Positions 8,443 through 16,902 of a DNA stretch of 64,000 nt are shown here, piece by piece. This stretch comes from Mesorhizobium huakuii (GTDB taxonomy: Bacteria > Pseudomonadota > Alphaproteobacteria > Rhizobiales > Rhizobiaceae), in the NCBI RefSeq assembly GCF_030160235.1, contig NZ_BSNY01000037.1, positions 62,001-126,000 on the forward strand, written 5' to 3'. A model generated the notes under the pieces. It was not told the origin of the DNA. It made no database searches and was given only the letters and a program-made list of their open reading frames with translations. Numbering within the stretch: the stretch's first letter is position 1; every line of letters starts with the position of its first letter. The position numbers were made by a program, and so were the translations under genes.

Positions 8443-9000
8443 GTGCGGGCTTTCATGATGCTTTTCCGGAGACATCTCGTGATCATCCGCAAACTGGCCT
8501 TTGTATTGTTGGGCCTACTCGGCCCGATCCAGGGGGCGACCGCCAAGGAATGTCTGCTAAGCCACGCCACCTACCGCGAGCCGCGCTCCGGCGCGGTCCT
8601 GCAATTTCGGCCGCTCGACAATGAGCCGGCGGCGCTGACGGCGCAGGTGTTTTCGCTGAGCGTGCCCAACACGGACAAAAACCTGCCGGCCGACATCACC
8701 TGGACCAATGGCAAGAATTCGTTTCCACTCGGCACCATCCGCCACGCCTGCACCGACGACGACCGCGAAGCCGGACTGCAGGATGGCAGCGGACTGTGCA
8801 GGATATGGGATGGCCAGGTCTACGCCTTGACCGGCGGCGGCGCCGAACAGTTGAATTCGCGCGAAGCGACACCGGCGCCGAAAGGGCTGTTGCTGCCCGA
8901 TTTCGGCGTGGCTTTCACGGAATGGGCCGATTTCGCCAAGGCCAATCCGGACGGGTCTGCCTGGGATGCTTTTACTCTGACAGGATGCAGCGATGACTAG
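8443..9000 (+). CDS. Hypothetical exported protein
   Basis: A 185-residue protein starting with GTG directly after the DUF3592 stop; the ATG at 8455 or 8458 is an alternative. A signal peptide (RKLAFVLLGLLGPIQGATA) ends near residue 33. The mature part has a Cys pair pattern (ECLLSHATYREP, HACTDDD, GLCRIWDG, GCSDD). No family was recognised. Its stop overlaps the next gene's start by 8 bases, implying translational coupling. The set of DUF3592 membrane protein plus two secreted partners suggests a shared envelope function. Confidence 0.7.
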   Translation: MRAFMMLFRRHLVIIRKLAFVLLGLLGPIQGATAKECLLSHATYREPRSGAVLQFRPLDNEPAALTAQVFSLSVPNTDKNLPADITWTNGKNSFPLGTIRHACTDDDREAGLQDGSGLCRIWDGQVYALTGGGAEQLNSREATPAPKGLLLPDFGVAFTEWADFAKANPDGSAWDAFTLTGCSDD

Positions 9001-9613
9001 CGCCATGCGATCGATCGCTTGGGCCTGCGCCTTGCTTGCATCCGTGACGACATCCGCCGCGGCGGACGAACCCGCGCCATCGCGCCCACCGATCGACAAA
9101 TGCGTCTGGGAAAAAATGGCCGACAAAACGATCGGCCTTGCCGCCTGGGCGCAGCGCTGCGACTTCGGCTTCCGCCAGATCCATTTCGAATTCGTCGGCA
9201 ACGCGCTCGCCATCAAATACAGCGATGGCGGCGCGGCCGCCCCGCTGGTCGAAGTGTTCGATATCAAACCAGGCGAAACCGCCGAGGTCGCGTTGCAGCG
9301 CCTGTTCCTGGAAAGGACCGACAAGGCCGTCAGCGCCCGCTGCGTGCTGACGCCTTACACCGAGGGAAGTCTGCCCGCCGGCGTCAAGCGCTACACATTC
9401 AGCCCCGACGCCGCCTATGCAAAAGAGCTGGAAGCGAAGGCCGACCCCAACGAGATCCCCGACCCGCCCTGCGGCGACTGGGGCGAAATGCCCGACGGCA
9501 TCCAGTATTTCGAGGTGCCATCGGGCGAGGGGCGGAAAGTGCTGTTTGTCCGGGTGGGGCAAGACGAGCCGCTGTTTGACGAGCAGACGCTGCGGGTGTT
9601 GCCGGCGGGATGA
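8993..9613 (+). CDS. Hypothetical exported protein
   Basis: A 206-residue protein with a signal peptide (MTSAMRSIAWACALLASVTT) cleaved near SAAADE. The mature domain has conserved-looking Cys residues (DKCVWEKM, QRCDFGF, ARCVLTP, PPCGDWG), consistent with periplasmic disulfides. No family was recognised by eye. It overlaps the preceding exported protein gene by 8 bases and ends the DUF3592 unit. A palindromic repeat/hairpin at 9650-9677 lies downstream and could help terminate the transcript. Confidence 0.72.
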   Translation: MTSAMRSIAWACALLASVTTSAAADEPAPSRPPIDKCVWEKMADKTIGLAAWAQRCDFGFRQIHFEFVGNALAIKYSDGGAAAPLVEVFDIKPGETAEVALQRLFLERTDKAVSARCVLTPYTEGSLPAGVKRYTFSPDAAYAKELEAKADPNEIPDPPCGDWGEMPDGIQYFEVPSGEGRKVLFVRVGQDEPLFDEQTLRVLPAG

Positions 9614-9649
9614 GCCGGGACTAGGGTCTTCGGCGAAGCAACCGTCGGA

Positions 9650-9677
9650 CACCTTCTCCCGGAAAAGGGAGAAGGTG
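9650..9677. repeat. Palindromic repeat with 11-bp arms, possible terminator
   Basis: Perfect inverted repeat: CACCTTCTCCC (9650-9660) and GGGAGAAGGTG (9667-9677) around a 6-base loop. It is located between the convergent exported-protein gene and the accessory ORF. A degenerate relative is at 7340-7362, so it behaves like a dispersed element. No U-tract follows, so a terminator role is uncertain. Confidence 0.6.
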
Positions 9678-9692
9678 GACATAGTAGGCCGC

Positions 9693-10424
9693 TTATCTAA
9701 GTCCTGTCTGACGGGACGCTTCATTGGCTACTAGCCTTGCCCGTATCGATTGCCAACGGTCGGCAATCTCTTGGCACGAGGCCGCGAGCAGTTTTCTGCG
9801 CTGGCTGAAGTTGCCGGGCGCGGCGAAAATCTTCTGCGCAAACACATCAACGACGAAACAAAATTCTGCACGAGGCTCTCCTGCACCTTCGAAGAATTCT
9901 TCCGCATACCAGTGGAGAAGAGCTCCTTGGAGTGACGAAGTTTCCGTCGTCAGTGGCAGCGTTTTACATAAGTAAGGCTTGATCAAGCCAAGGCCCAATT
10001 CCTTATTTCCTATCTGTGCCAGTTTCACTGAGTTTGTGGGCCGGACGCTAACAGAGACGCCGCCAAGGGAGAATTTAGGCTGGGTATCTGAAATGCCGAT
10101 CAATTTCGCGGCAGCAGGCAGTTTAGCCAAGCTCATAGTACGACAGAGCTCGATTGCATCGTGGGCCGTAAGAAGCCTCTGTTCGTCATGCGAAGTGGCA
10201 GGTTGGCGCGACAACAAGGCTCCGTCGAGCTGTGATAGTCGGCTGTCATCACGGCCATGAGTTTCAATGAAATGTATCATCGCGCGCTCAATCTCGTTGT
10301 AGCGCGTGTCGAGGAGGAAGTTCTTAGGTCGGATGATTTCTTCAATGATCACAGTTCGACGAGTCGATCGAGCGAAACAATATTCGATCAATTTATTGGC
10401 ACTAATTTGTGGTTCGGTTTTCAT
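9693..10424 (-). CDS. Hypothetical protein in AT-richer accessory patch
   Basis: A 243-residue soluble protein with no signal peptide or membrane segment. The N-terminus (ISANKLIEYCFARSTRRTVI) is helical and basic. The central part has a GGVSVSVRPTN strand pair and the C-terminus is again helical and Arg-rich. I do not recognise the family with certainty; proteins with a similar start are scattered among accessory islands of proteobacteria (recollection, not verified). Codon usage and base composition are visibly AT-richer than the flanking genes, suggesting acquisition. It is isolated, with strong hairpins on its promoter side. Confidence 0.6.
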   Translation of the reverse strand: MKTEPQISANKLIEYCFARSTRRTVIIEEIIRPKNFLLDTRYNEIERAMIHFIETHGRDDSRLSQLDGALLSRQPATSHDEQRLLTAHDAIELCRTMSLAKLPAAAKLIGISDTQPKFSLGGVSVSVRPTNSVKLAQIGNKELGLGLIKPYLCKTLPLTTETSSLQGALLHWYAEEFFEGAGEPRAEFCFVVDVFAQKIFAAPGNFSQRRKLLAASCQEIADRWQSIRARLVANEASRQTGLR

Positions 10425-10501
10425 AACGAGAAGGCCTTTCTTGAGCCGTTAAAGTCACGCCAACTACCGATGCCTTCTCGACTCCTTGATCAGAATCTCC
10501 A

Positions 10502-10611
10502 TATAATAACCTTGCAACAGGAGATGGGATTCCGATCTCGTCGCCCCGCGTGGGCTTCGGCTTATTCGCGGTACCTAAGGCCGCTCCGGGAGGGGCGGCC
10601 TTAGGTGTTTT
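10502..10611 (+). ncRNA. Candidate small RNA with intrinsic terminator
   Basis: TATAAT at 10502-10507 with TCGACT 18 bases upstream forms a recognisable plus-strand promoter. About 65 bases downstream is a perfect 11-bp hairpin, CCTAAGGCCGC (10574-10584) with GCGGCCTTAGG (10595-10605), followed by TGTTTT. No credible protein frame lies between. An internal GAGAT/ATCTC hairpin also exists. A transcript from about 10514 to 10611 is therefore plausible. The family is not recognised. Confidence 0.4.
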
Positions 10612-10615
10612 CAGA

Positions 10616-10644
10616 GGATGTCACATAAAGACATCCTTATGTGA
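10616..10644 (+). promoter_or_regulatory. Overlapping alternative hairpins
   Basis: Two perfect stems share bases and cannot form together: GGATGTC (10616-10622) with GACATCC (10630-10636), and TCACATAA (10621-10628) with TTATGTGA (10637-10644). Such mutually exclusive pairs are typical of attenuators or switches, but no downstream plus-strand gene is present. On the minus strand it lies about 90 bases past the nrdJ stop. Confidence 0.35.
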
Positions 10645-10673
10645 TGTACCCTCTTTGTTCCGTTTACTACTTC

Positions 10674-10697
10674 GGCCCGATCTTACGACCGGGCCGA
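10674..10697 (-). terminator. Hairpin downstream of nrdJ
   Basis: Inverted repeat CGGCCCG (10674-10680) and CGGGCCG (10691-10697) with a 10-base loop, 35 bases past the nrdJ stop. There is no U-run on the nrdJ strand, so it may act as a 3'-end stabilising hairpin rather than a classical terminator. Confidence 0.4.
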
Positions 10698-10731
10698 TGA
10701 TGTTGCGTTTTGGCGTCGTCGTTTCAGATTC

Positions 10732-13700
10732 TTAGCTGCACCCGCTCGTGGCACCGCAGGTATCGCACTTCTCACACGTCCCGTTGCGCACCATCGTAAA
10801 GTTCTGGCACTCGGAGCAGGAATTGCCGGTGTAGCCTTGCAGCAGTGACTTGGCGCGGCGGTCGGCGGCGAGTTTCTTCGCTTCGGCGGCTTCGTTCGCG
10901 GCCGCATCGGTGAACAGCGCCGCCGTGGCGTCCGAGGCTACGGAAGCAGAGCCCGCCGCTTCCTCGAAGGCGATGTCCTCGGCCAGTTCCTTGGCGCGAT
11001 CCTCATAGTCGCGCTTGTAGGCGACCGCCTCGTCGCTGGCAGGCTTGAGCGCCAGCACATTGGAGCCGGAGAAAGCCGTCGGCGCCGAGCGGGCAGGGGT
11101 GCCGGCGCCGGCAAAGCCCTTCGGCTCGTTGCCGATCGCCCTCGACACCAGCTTCACCGGCGAACCGCGCGTCAGGCCCTTGGAAACGGCGTCGGTCTTG
11201 CCTTCGCTGATGCCGCGGCCAAGCGCGGTGTTGGAGAAGTCCGACTGGTCGACATGGGCGAGGTCGTTGCGGCCGAGATAGGAGATGGCGAGTTCGCGGA
11301 ACACGTAGTCGAGGATCGACGTCGCGCTCTTGATGGCATCGTTGCCGATGACCATGCCGGCCGGCTCGAACTTGGTGAAGGTGAATGCGTGCACATATTC
11401 GTCGAGCGGCACGCCGTATTGCAGGCCGAGCGAAATCGCGATGGCGAAGTTGTTGAGAAGGCCACGCAGCGTGGCGCCTTCCTTGTTCATGTCGATGAAG
11501 ATCTCGCCGAGGCGGCCATCATCATATTCGCCGGTGCGCAGGAAGATGGTGTTGCCACCGATCTTGGCCTTCTGCGTGTAGCCCTTGCGACGGCCGGGCA
11601 GCTTTTCCTGCTCGCGCGACACGCGTTCGATGATGCGCTCGACGATGCGCTCGGTGATCTGCGCCGCACGCGCGGCTGCCGGGGCCGCGATCAGCTGCTC
11701 GACGGCCTCGTCCTCGTCCTCCTCGCCATCGGCGAGCAGCGAGGCGTTGAGCGGCTGCGACAGTTTCGAGCCGTCGCGGTAGAGCGCGTTGGCCTTCAGC
11801 GCCAGCTTCCACGACAGCATGTAGGCGCCCTTGGCGTCCTCAACCGTCGCATCGTTGGGCATGTTGATGGTCTTGGAGATGGCGCCGGAGATGAAGGGCT
11901 GCGCGGCGGCCATCATCTGGATGTGGCTGTTGATCGACAGCGAGCGCTTGCCGATCTTGCCGCAGGGGCTGGCGCAGTCGAACACGGCAAGGTGTTCGGC
12001 CTTGAGGAAGGGTGCGCCTTCCAGCGTCATGGCACCGCAGACATGGATGTTGGCGGCCTCGATGTCCTTCCTGGAGAAGCCCATCGCCGGCAGCATCTCG
12101 AACGAGAAGTCGTTGAGCTGCTCGTCGGTGAACCCAAAAGTCTCCTTCACCCAGTCGGCGCCGAGCGTCCACTGATTGAAGACGAACTTGATGTCGAAGG
12201 CCGACTTCAGCGCCGCATTGAGCGCGGCGATCTTGTCATCGCTGAAACCCTTGGCCTTGAGCGAGCCGGGATTGATGCCGGGCGCCTGGTTGAGATTGCC
12301 GTGGCCAACCGCATAGGCCTCGATCTCGGCGATCTGGCTCTCGGAATAGCCGAGCGTGCGCAGCGCTTCCGGCACGGCGCGGTTGATGATCTTGAAATAG
12401 CCGCCGCCGGCGAGCTTCTTGAACTTCACCAGCGCGAAGTCGGGCTCGATGCCGGTGGTGTCGCAATCCATGACCAGGCCGATCGTGCCGGTCGGCGCGA
12501 TGACGGTCGCCTGCGCATTGCGGTAGCCATGCTCCTCGCCGAGCTCGATGGCGCGGTCCCAGGCGGCTTTGGCATGCTCGGCAAGCGCCTGCTGCTTGAG
12601 GTCGGAGGCGACCAGCGGCACCGGGTTGACGGCGAGCTTCTCGTAGCCGTCCTTGTCGCCATAGGCGGCGCGGCGATGGTTGCGCATGACGCGCAGCATG
12701 TTCTGGGCGTTGCGGTCATAGTCCGGGAAGGCGCCGAGTTCGGCGGCCATCTCGGCCGATGTTGAATAGGCAACGCCGGTCATAACAGCGGTGAGCGCGG
12801 CGCAGATGGCGCGGCCCTCGTCGGAATCATAGGGAATGCCCGAGGTCATCAGCAGGCCGCCAATGTTGGCGTAGCCGAGGCCGAGCGTGCGGTATTCGTA
12901 GGAGAGCTTGGCGATCTCCTTCGACGGGAACTGCGCCATCATGACAGAGATTTCGAGGACGATGGTCCACAGCCGCACCGTGTGCTCGTAGGCCGCGATG
13001 TCGATCGTGCCGTCGGCGTTGCGGTAGGGCAAAAGGTTGATCGAGGCGAGGTTGCAGGCCGTGTCGTCGAGGAACATGTATTCCGAGCACGGGTTGGACG
13101 CCCGGATCGCACCGGCCGAAGCGCAGGTGTGCCAGTCGTTCATCGTCGTGTTGAAATGCAGGCCCGGATCCGCCGACGCCCAGGCGGCGTAGCCGATCTT
13201 TTCCCAGAGGTCCCTGGCCTTCAGCGTCTTCAAGACCTTGCCGTCCTTGCGGGCGGTCAGGTGCCAGTCGGCATCGTCCTCGACGGCGCGCAGGAAATTG
13301 TCCTTCAGCGACACCGAATTGTTGGAGTTCTGGCCCGAAACGGTCAGATAGGCATCCGAATCCCAGTCGGTGTCGTAAGTCTTGAACGACATCGAGGTGT
13401 AGCCCTGCTTGGCGAACTGGATGACGCGATAGATGTAGTTCTCCGGCACCGCCGACTTCTTGGCCGCCTTGATTTCGCGCTTCAGCGCCGTGTTGATGGC
13501 CGGATCGAAGCAGTCCTCGCCATTGCCTTCGCAATTGACGCAGGCCTTCATGATGGCTTCGAGATGTTTCTTGACGATCTTGGAGCCGGTCACCAGCGAG
13601 GCGACCTTCTGCTCTTCATTGACCTTCCAGTCGATGAATTCCTCGATATCGGGGTGGTCGGCGTCGACGATGACCATTTTCGCGGCGCGGCGCGTCGTGC

Positions 13701-14514
13701 CGCCCGACTTGATGGCGCCCGCGGCGCGGTCGCCGATCTTGAGGAAGCTCATCAGGCCGGACGAGCGGCCGCCGCCAGACAGCTTTTCGCCTTCGCCGCG
13801 CAGCAACGAGAAGTTGGAGCCGGTGCCCGAGCCATATTTGAACAGGCGCGCCTCACGCACCCACAGATCCATGATGCCGCCCTCGTTGACGAGGTCGTCC
13901 TGTACGCCCTGGATGAAGCAGGCATGCGGCTGCGGGTGCTCGTAGGAGGACTTCGACTTGGTCAGCTTGCCGGTGAAGGGGTCGACATAGAAGTGGCCCT
14001 GGCTCGGACCGTCAATGCCGTATGCCCAGTGCAACCCAGTGTTGAACCATTGCGGCGAATTCGGCGCGACGCGCTGGGTGGCCAGCATGTAGGCAAGCTC
14101 GTCGCGGAAAGCGCGCGCGTCTTCCTCCGACTTGAAGTAGCCGCCCTTCCAGCCCCAGTAGGTCCAGGTGCCGGCCAGGCGGTCGAAGACCTGGCGGGCG
14201 TCGATCTCGGAACCGTAGCGCTCGGCTTCCGGCAGCTTGGCGAGTTCCGCCTCGTCGGCAACGGAGCGCCACAGGAAGGAGGGGACGTCGTTCTCCTCGA
14301 CCTTCTTCAGCCGCGCGGGCACACCGGCCTTGCGGAAATATTTCTGCGCCAGGATATCGGCGGCGACCTGGGAGAATTGCGCCGGCACATCGATGTTGTC
14401 GAGACGGAACACCACCGAGCCATCCGGATTCTTGATCTCGGAAAGCGCCTTGCGGAATTCGATCTCCGCATAAGCCGATTGCCCTTGCTTGGTGAAGCGA
14501 CGCTCGATGCGCAT
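10732..14514 (-). CDS. nrdJ: Adenosylcobalamin-dependent (class II) ribonucleotide reductase
   Basis: A 1260-residue protein starting [20 protein letters not shown]. The frame is open 87 codons further upstream, but that extension has shadow-like composition, so ATG 14514 is used. It reduces ribonucleotides to deoxyribonucleotides using a B12-generated thiyl radical and works with or without oxygen. Diagnostic blocks are [65 protein letters not shown] and a glycine-rich QAPGINPGS region. The C-terminal tail has the Cys-rich [21 protein letters not shown] module that re-reduces the active site or binds zinc. Length matches alphaproteobacterial NrdJ. NrdR-like boxes lie upstream. Confidence 0.98.
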   Translation of the reverse strand: MRIERRFTKQGQSAYAEIEFRKALSEIKNPDGSVVFRLDNIDVPAQFSQVAADILAQKYFRKAGVPARLKKVEENDVPSFLWRSVADEAELAKLPEAERYGSEIDARQVFDRLAGTWTYWGWKGGYFKSEEDARAFRDELAYMLATQRVAPNSPQWFNTGLHWAYGIDGPSQGHFYVDPFTGKLTKSKSSYEHPQPHACFIQGVQDDLVNEGGIMDLWVREARLFKYGSGTGSNFSLLRGEGEKLSGGGRSSGLMSFLKIGDRAAGAIKSGGTTRRAAKMVIVDADHPDIEEFIDWKVNEEQKVASLVTGSKIVKKHLEAIMKACVNCEGNGEDCFDPAINTALKREIKAAKKSAVPENYIYRVIQFAKQGYTSMSFKTYDTDWDSDAYLTVSGQNSNNSVSLKDNFLRAVEDDADWHLTARKDGKVLKTLKARDLWEKIGYAAWASADPGLHFNTTMNDWHTCASAGAIRASNPCSEYMFLDDTACNLASINLLPYRNADGTIDIAAYEHTVRLWTIVLEISVMMAQFPSKEIAKLSYEYRTLGLGYANIGGLLMTSGIPYDSDEGRAICAALTAVMTGVAYSTSAEMAAELGAFPDYDRNAQNMLRVMRNHRRAAYGDKDGYEKLAVNPVPLVASDLKQQALAEHAKAAWDRAIELGEEHGYRNAQATVIAPTGTIGLVMDCDTTGIEPDFALVKFKKLAGGGYFKIINRAVPEALRTLGYSESQIAEIEAYAVGHGNLNQAPGINPGSLKAKGFSDDKIAALNAALKSAFDIKFVFNQWTLGADWVKETFGFTDEQLNDFSFEMLPAMGFSRKDIEAANIHVCGAMTLEGAPFLKAEHLAVFDCASPCGKIGKRSLSINSHIQMMAAAQPFISGAISKTINMPNDATVEDAKGAYMLSWKLALKANALYRDGSKLSQPLNASLLADGEEDEDEAVEQLIAAPAAARAAQITERIVERIIERVSREQEKLPGRRKGYTQKAKIGGNTIFLRTGEYDDGRLGEIFIDMNKEGATLRGLLNNFAIAISLGLQYGVPLDEYVHAFTFTKFEPAGMVIGNDAIKSATSILDYVFRELAISYLGRNDLAHVDQSDFSNTALGRGISEGKTDAVSKGLTRGSPVKLVSRAIGNEPKGFAGAGTPARSAPTAFSGSNVLALKPASDEAVAYKRDYEDRAKELAEDIAFEEAAGSASVASDATAALFTDAAANEAAEAKKLAADRRAKSLLQGYTGNSCSECQNFTMVRNGTCEKCDTCGATSGCS

Positions 14515-14746
14515 TGGTCCGGTCCTTTTGTCTATATATAGCGCTTTTCCCCAGGGATTTCTCCCCCTGATGCGAAACGCGCATGTCCGCCGTCTGCCGG
14601 CGTTCGAAAACGGCCGGCTCTCCATTCCGCGATCTTCCCCAGCAATGCTGCCTGGGCTTCTCATGAAGCCTCTGTCACAACACGCCGGCGAACCCCGCGG
14701 GTCCCTCAAATCTGATTTTTTCGATTCCCTCACTCGAGGGAAATTC

Positions 14747-14791
14747 ACACTATCTAGCGTCGAACCTACCTGCAAACACTAAATATAGTAT
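14747..14791 (-). promoter_or_regulatory. Tandem NrdR-box-like operator upstream of nrdJ
   Basis: ACACTAAATATAGTAT (14776-14791) matches the NrdR box consensus ACACwATATATwGTGT at nearly every position. A weaker partner, ACACTATCTAGCGT (14747-14760), is centred 30 bp away, about three helical turns. NrdR represses ribonucleotide reductase genes through paired boxes on one DNA face. The pair sits about 235-280 bp before the nrdJ start. The rest of 14515-15186 shows no gene; it holds the AT-rich promoter and a long leader. Confidence 0.65.
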
Positions 14792-15186
14792 TAACAGACA
14801 ATTTATTCCAGTCCGACAATTCTCCCTTTCGTCGCCCCACCACCCCACAATCCCAACGCTTCCGCCGGCCTCGTAAACAGGCGGAAATGCGGGCAAAAAC
14901 GCACATAATCCGGGAAAAAGACCGGGCTCAGAACTTTCCGGTCGCGCTCTCAACAGGAGCACATGGCCTATAAAAGGCGACTCGTTTTGCGCCGTCAAGG
15001 ATTCGTTTGCGTAGCTTTTGTGACCCCAACATCTTGTGTGTCACACATGTGGATAACGGGGATAGAAATGCGCCTTTGCGATTGCCGTTTCGAGCGGCGG
15101 GTCCGAGGTCCTTGACCGCCAGGAGGCGTCCGTCGGGAGCAAATCTGGTCGGCCTCGAAAAACCTGTCGGGCCGACATGCCGGATA

Positions 15187-15498
15187 TCAGCCGTAATGCA
15201 GCTTCGGCTTCGGCTCGGTGCCGGTGAATTGCACGCCGACCCGGTCGTTGCGGCGCCAGCGGACCTCGCAGCGATAGGCAACGCCGTCGAGCGGCACATA
15301 AAGCAGGAAACGGTCGGGCACCCGTGCCTCGAGCGGTATCTTCAATTCGGCGCCGCCCGCATGCTGGTTGCGCAGCATGACGGCGATTTCCGAGTTTTGA
15401 ATCCCGGTGATGACGGTTCCACCCTTGAGAACGCGTGGACGGTGCTCGCGCTGGGGCTCGCCGGTATGTTGCTGAAGTGGGTCTACAGGATTCGCCAT
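15187..15498 (-). CDS. PilZ domain protein
   Basis: A 103-residue protein carrying a single PilZ-like domain. RPRVLKGGTVITGIQNSEIAV is the N-terminal beta region, followed by a divergent hinge (NQHAGGAELKIP) and EVRWRRNDRVGVQFTG at the end, a common rhizobial PilZ C-terminus. PilZ domains bind cyclic di-GMP through RxxxR and D/NxSxxG motifs. The first survives only in part here and the second is degenerate, so c-di-GMP binding is doubtful. No neighbour is obviously co-transcribed; the Nudix gene lies 90 bases away on the same strand. Another PilZ gene, with two domains, is at 54175-54792. Confidence 0.75.
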   Translation of the reverse strand: MANPVDPLQQHTGEPQREHRPRVLKGGTVITGIQNSEIAVMLRNQHAGGAELKIPLEARVPDRFLLYVPLDGVAYRCEVRWRRNDRVGVQFTGTEPKPKLHYG

Positions 15499-15587
15499 CG
15501 ATCAAACGCCAGATTGGTCGATTCTTAGCGAAGAAGGATTAGCAAAACATTCATGCTCGGCACATCACAGGGTTGTGAAAATGCCAG

Positions 15588-16076
15588 TTACGAGAATCTG
15601 TGCGGGTCGGCGCAGAAGTAGGCGACGATCTGGCAAAGGTCCGGCTCGTTGATCATGCGCACCGCTTCGCTGGAACTCACCCATTTGCGGGTGCGGGAGC
15701 GCTTTTCCTTCCAGCGGTCGGCGATCTTGTCGACATGCAGCGGAAACACCAGCACCTCGCAAGGCACTTCTTCGCCCGAAGCCAGAACCTTGGCATAGAA
15801 ATAGCGGCCGGCTTCGAGATGCGAGACCGTTCCGCGCAATCCGGCTTCCTCACCCGCTTCGCGCGCCGCCGCCTCGCAGAGCGGCTCCCTGGCCTCCGGC
15901 CAGCCCTTGGGCAGCACCCAGCGGCCAGTATCACGGCTGGTGATCAACATGATCTCGACGCCATTTCCGGTATCGCGCCAGGGCAGGGCGGCAACCTGCA
16001 GGCGACACGGTGCGGTGCCGAAGAGTCGCCGGACCCTTTCAGCCAGGTGGTTGTGCGTCGTTGGCCTTGTCAACAT
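15588..16076 (-). CDS. Nudix hydrolase, DIPP-like
   Basis: A 162-residue Nudix hydrolase. The Nudix box GX5EX7REUXEEXGU is fully intact at about residues 58-80, reading GWPEAREPLCEAAAREAGEE then AGL. The surrounding pattern, ITSRDTGRWVLPKGWPE before the box and a late RTRKWVSSSEAVRMI, is that of proteobacterial relatives of diadenosine/diphosphoinositol polyphosphate hydrolases. It likely hydrolyses a nucleoside diphosphate derivative as a housecleaning enzyme. The exact substrate is unknown. It is transcribed leftwards, away from the gpt region. Confidence 0.9.
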   Translation of the reverse strand: MLTRPTTHNHLAERVRRLFGTAPCRLQVAALPWRDTGNGVEIMLITSRDTGRWVLPKGWPEAREPLCEAAAREAGEEAGLRGTVSHLEAGRYFYAKVLASGEEVPCEVLVFPLHVDKIADRWKEKRSRTRKWVSSSEAVRMINEPDLCQIVAYFCADPHRFS

Positions 16077-16231
16077 CGGAGAAGCTAGCCCCAGCCTCCA
16101 GAATCGTTTGCCGCCTTACGAATCTTACGGCTAATTCTGGCCAATAAAAGTAAAAACTTTGGTCAGGCTGGCCGATTCCCGTCAACAAAGGTCGATTTCA
16201 CAGGATATCTTGCCCCGGGGACCCGTCCACG

Positions 16232-16276
16232 GAAGCAGATATTGTCGTCGGTGGCGGCTTAACTGGAAAAGCGGCG
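16232..16276 (+). pseudogene. Possible remnant of a UbiH/VisC-type FAD monooxygenase N-terminus
   Basis: In one plus-strand frame these 45 bases encode EADIVVGGGLTGKAA, which closely resembles the N-terminal FAD-binding motif (GxGxxG) of UbiH/UbiF/Coq6-family hydroxylases. The frame then runs into unrelated sequence that is antisense to gpt, and no start codon precedes it. Either a gene start was left behind by deletion or the match is chance. The length of the match favours a remnant. Confidence 0.35.
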
Positions 16277-16285
16277 TGTTGCGAA

Positions 16286-16786
16286 TCAGCCGGCGTGGTC
16301 GTCGGCGATCGGCTTCTGGTAGGTGAAGCCCATGTCCCAGGGGAAATAGATCCAGGTGTCCTGGCTGACCTCGGTGACGAAAGTATCGACCAGCGGCCGG
16401 CCCTTCGGCTTGGCATAGACGGTGGCGAAATGCGCCTTGGGCATCATTGCGCGCACGATGCCGGCGGTCTTGCCGGTGTCGGTCAGGTCGTCGATGATCA
16501 GCACGCCGGCGCCGTCGTCGGCGAGCAGTGCGGGCGTAATCTCCTTCAGCACCTGCAACTGCCCCTGGCTGGTGTAGTCGTGATAGGAGGCGACGCAGAC
16601 CGTCTCGATGATGCGGATGCCGAGCTCGCGCGCGATGATCGCCGCCGGAACCAGGCCGCCGCGTGTGATGCAGACGATCGCCTTCCATTGCCCCTTGTTG
16701 GCGCCGGAAAGGCGCCAGGAAAGCGCACGGGCGTCACGATGGAACTGGTCCCAGGAGACCGGGAAGGCTTTTTCGGGAAGGGACAT
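16286..16786 (-). CDS. gpt: Xanthine-guanine phosphoribosyltransferase
   Basis: A 166-residue type I phosphoribosyltransferase starting [20 protein letters not shown]. The frame extends 7 codons upstream, but this ATG matches the family. It transfers phosphoribose from PRPP to xanthine or guanine in purine salvage, in the cytoplasm or at the membrane. Seen are [17 protein letters not shown] (about 48-64), the PRPP loop [14 protein letters not shown] (about 96-109), [18 protein letters not shown] and the terminal [12 protein letters not shown], all as in E. coli Gpt. It stands alone on the minus strand with 100-bp gaps on both sides. Confidence 0.96.
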   Translation of the reverse strand: MSLPEKAFPVSWDQFHRDARALSWRLSGANKGQWKAIVCITRGGLVPAAIIARELGIRIIETVCVASYHDYTSQGQLQVLKEITPALLADDGAGVLIIDDLTDTGKTAGIVRAMMPKAHFATVYAKPKGRPLVDTFVTEVSQDTWIYFPWDMGFTYQKPIADDHAG

Positions 16787-16902
16787 TGTTCGCGCACTCC
16801 GCAGCACGCGAAGACCGCGTGCACAAAAACAGGGGAATGCGCGCGGAATTAACTGGAAAACCTCGGCCTTGGCAAGGGCGGCAGGCAGCGATGGCTGTGG
16901 AC

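Noticed and set aside
12982-14541. 519-codon plus-strand open frame and other long frames (11254-12765) opposite nrdJ
   Set aside because: They are antisense shadows of the GC-rich nrdJ gene: composition rich in Arg/Gly/Asp/Val, no recognisable motifs, and they cover an essential conserved gene.
14515-14746. Possible cobalamin riboswitch in the nrdJ leader
   Set aside because: No B12-box-like GCCACTG element or matching helices were found by eye; the leader is long but otherwise unstructured to inspection.
14750-14998. 82-codon minus-strand ORF upstream of nrdJ
   Set aside because: It lies over the AT-rich nrdJ promoter and the NrdR boxes, has no ribosome-binding site and no protein-like pattern.
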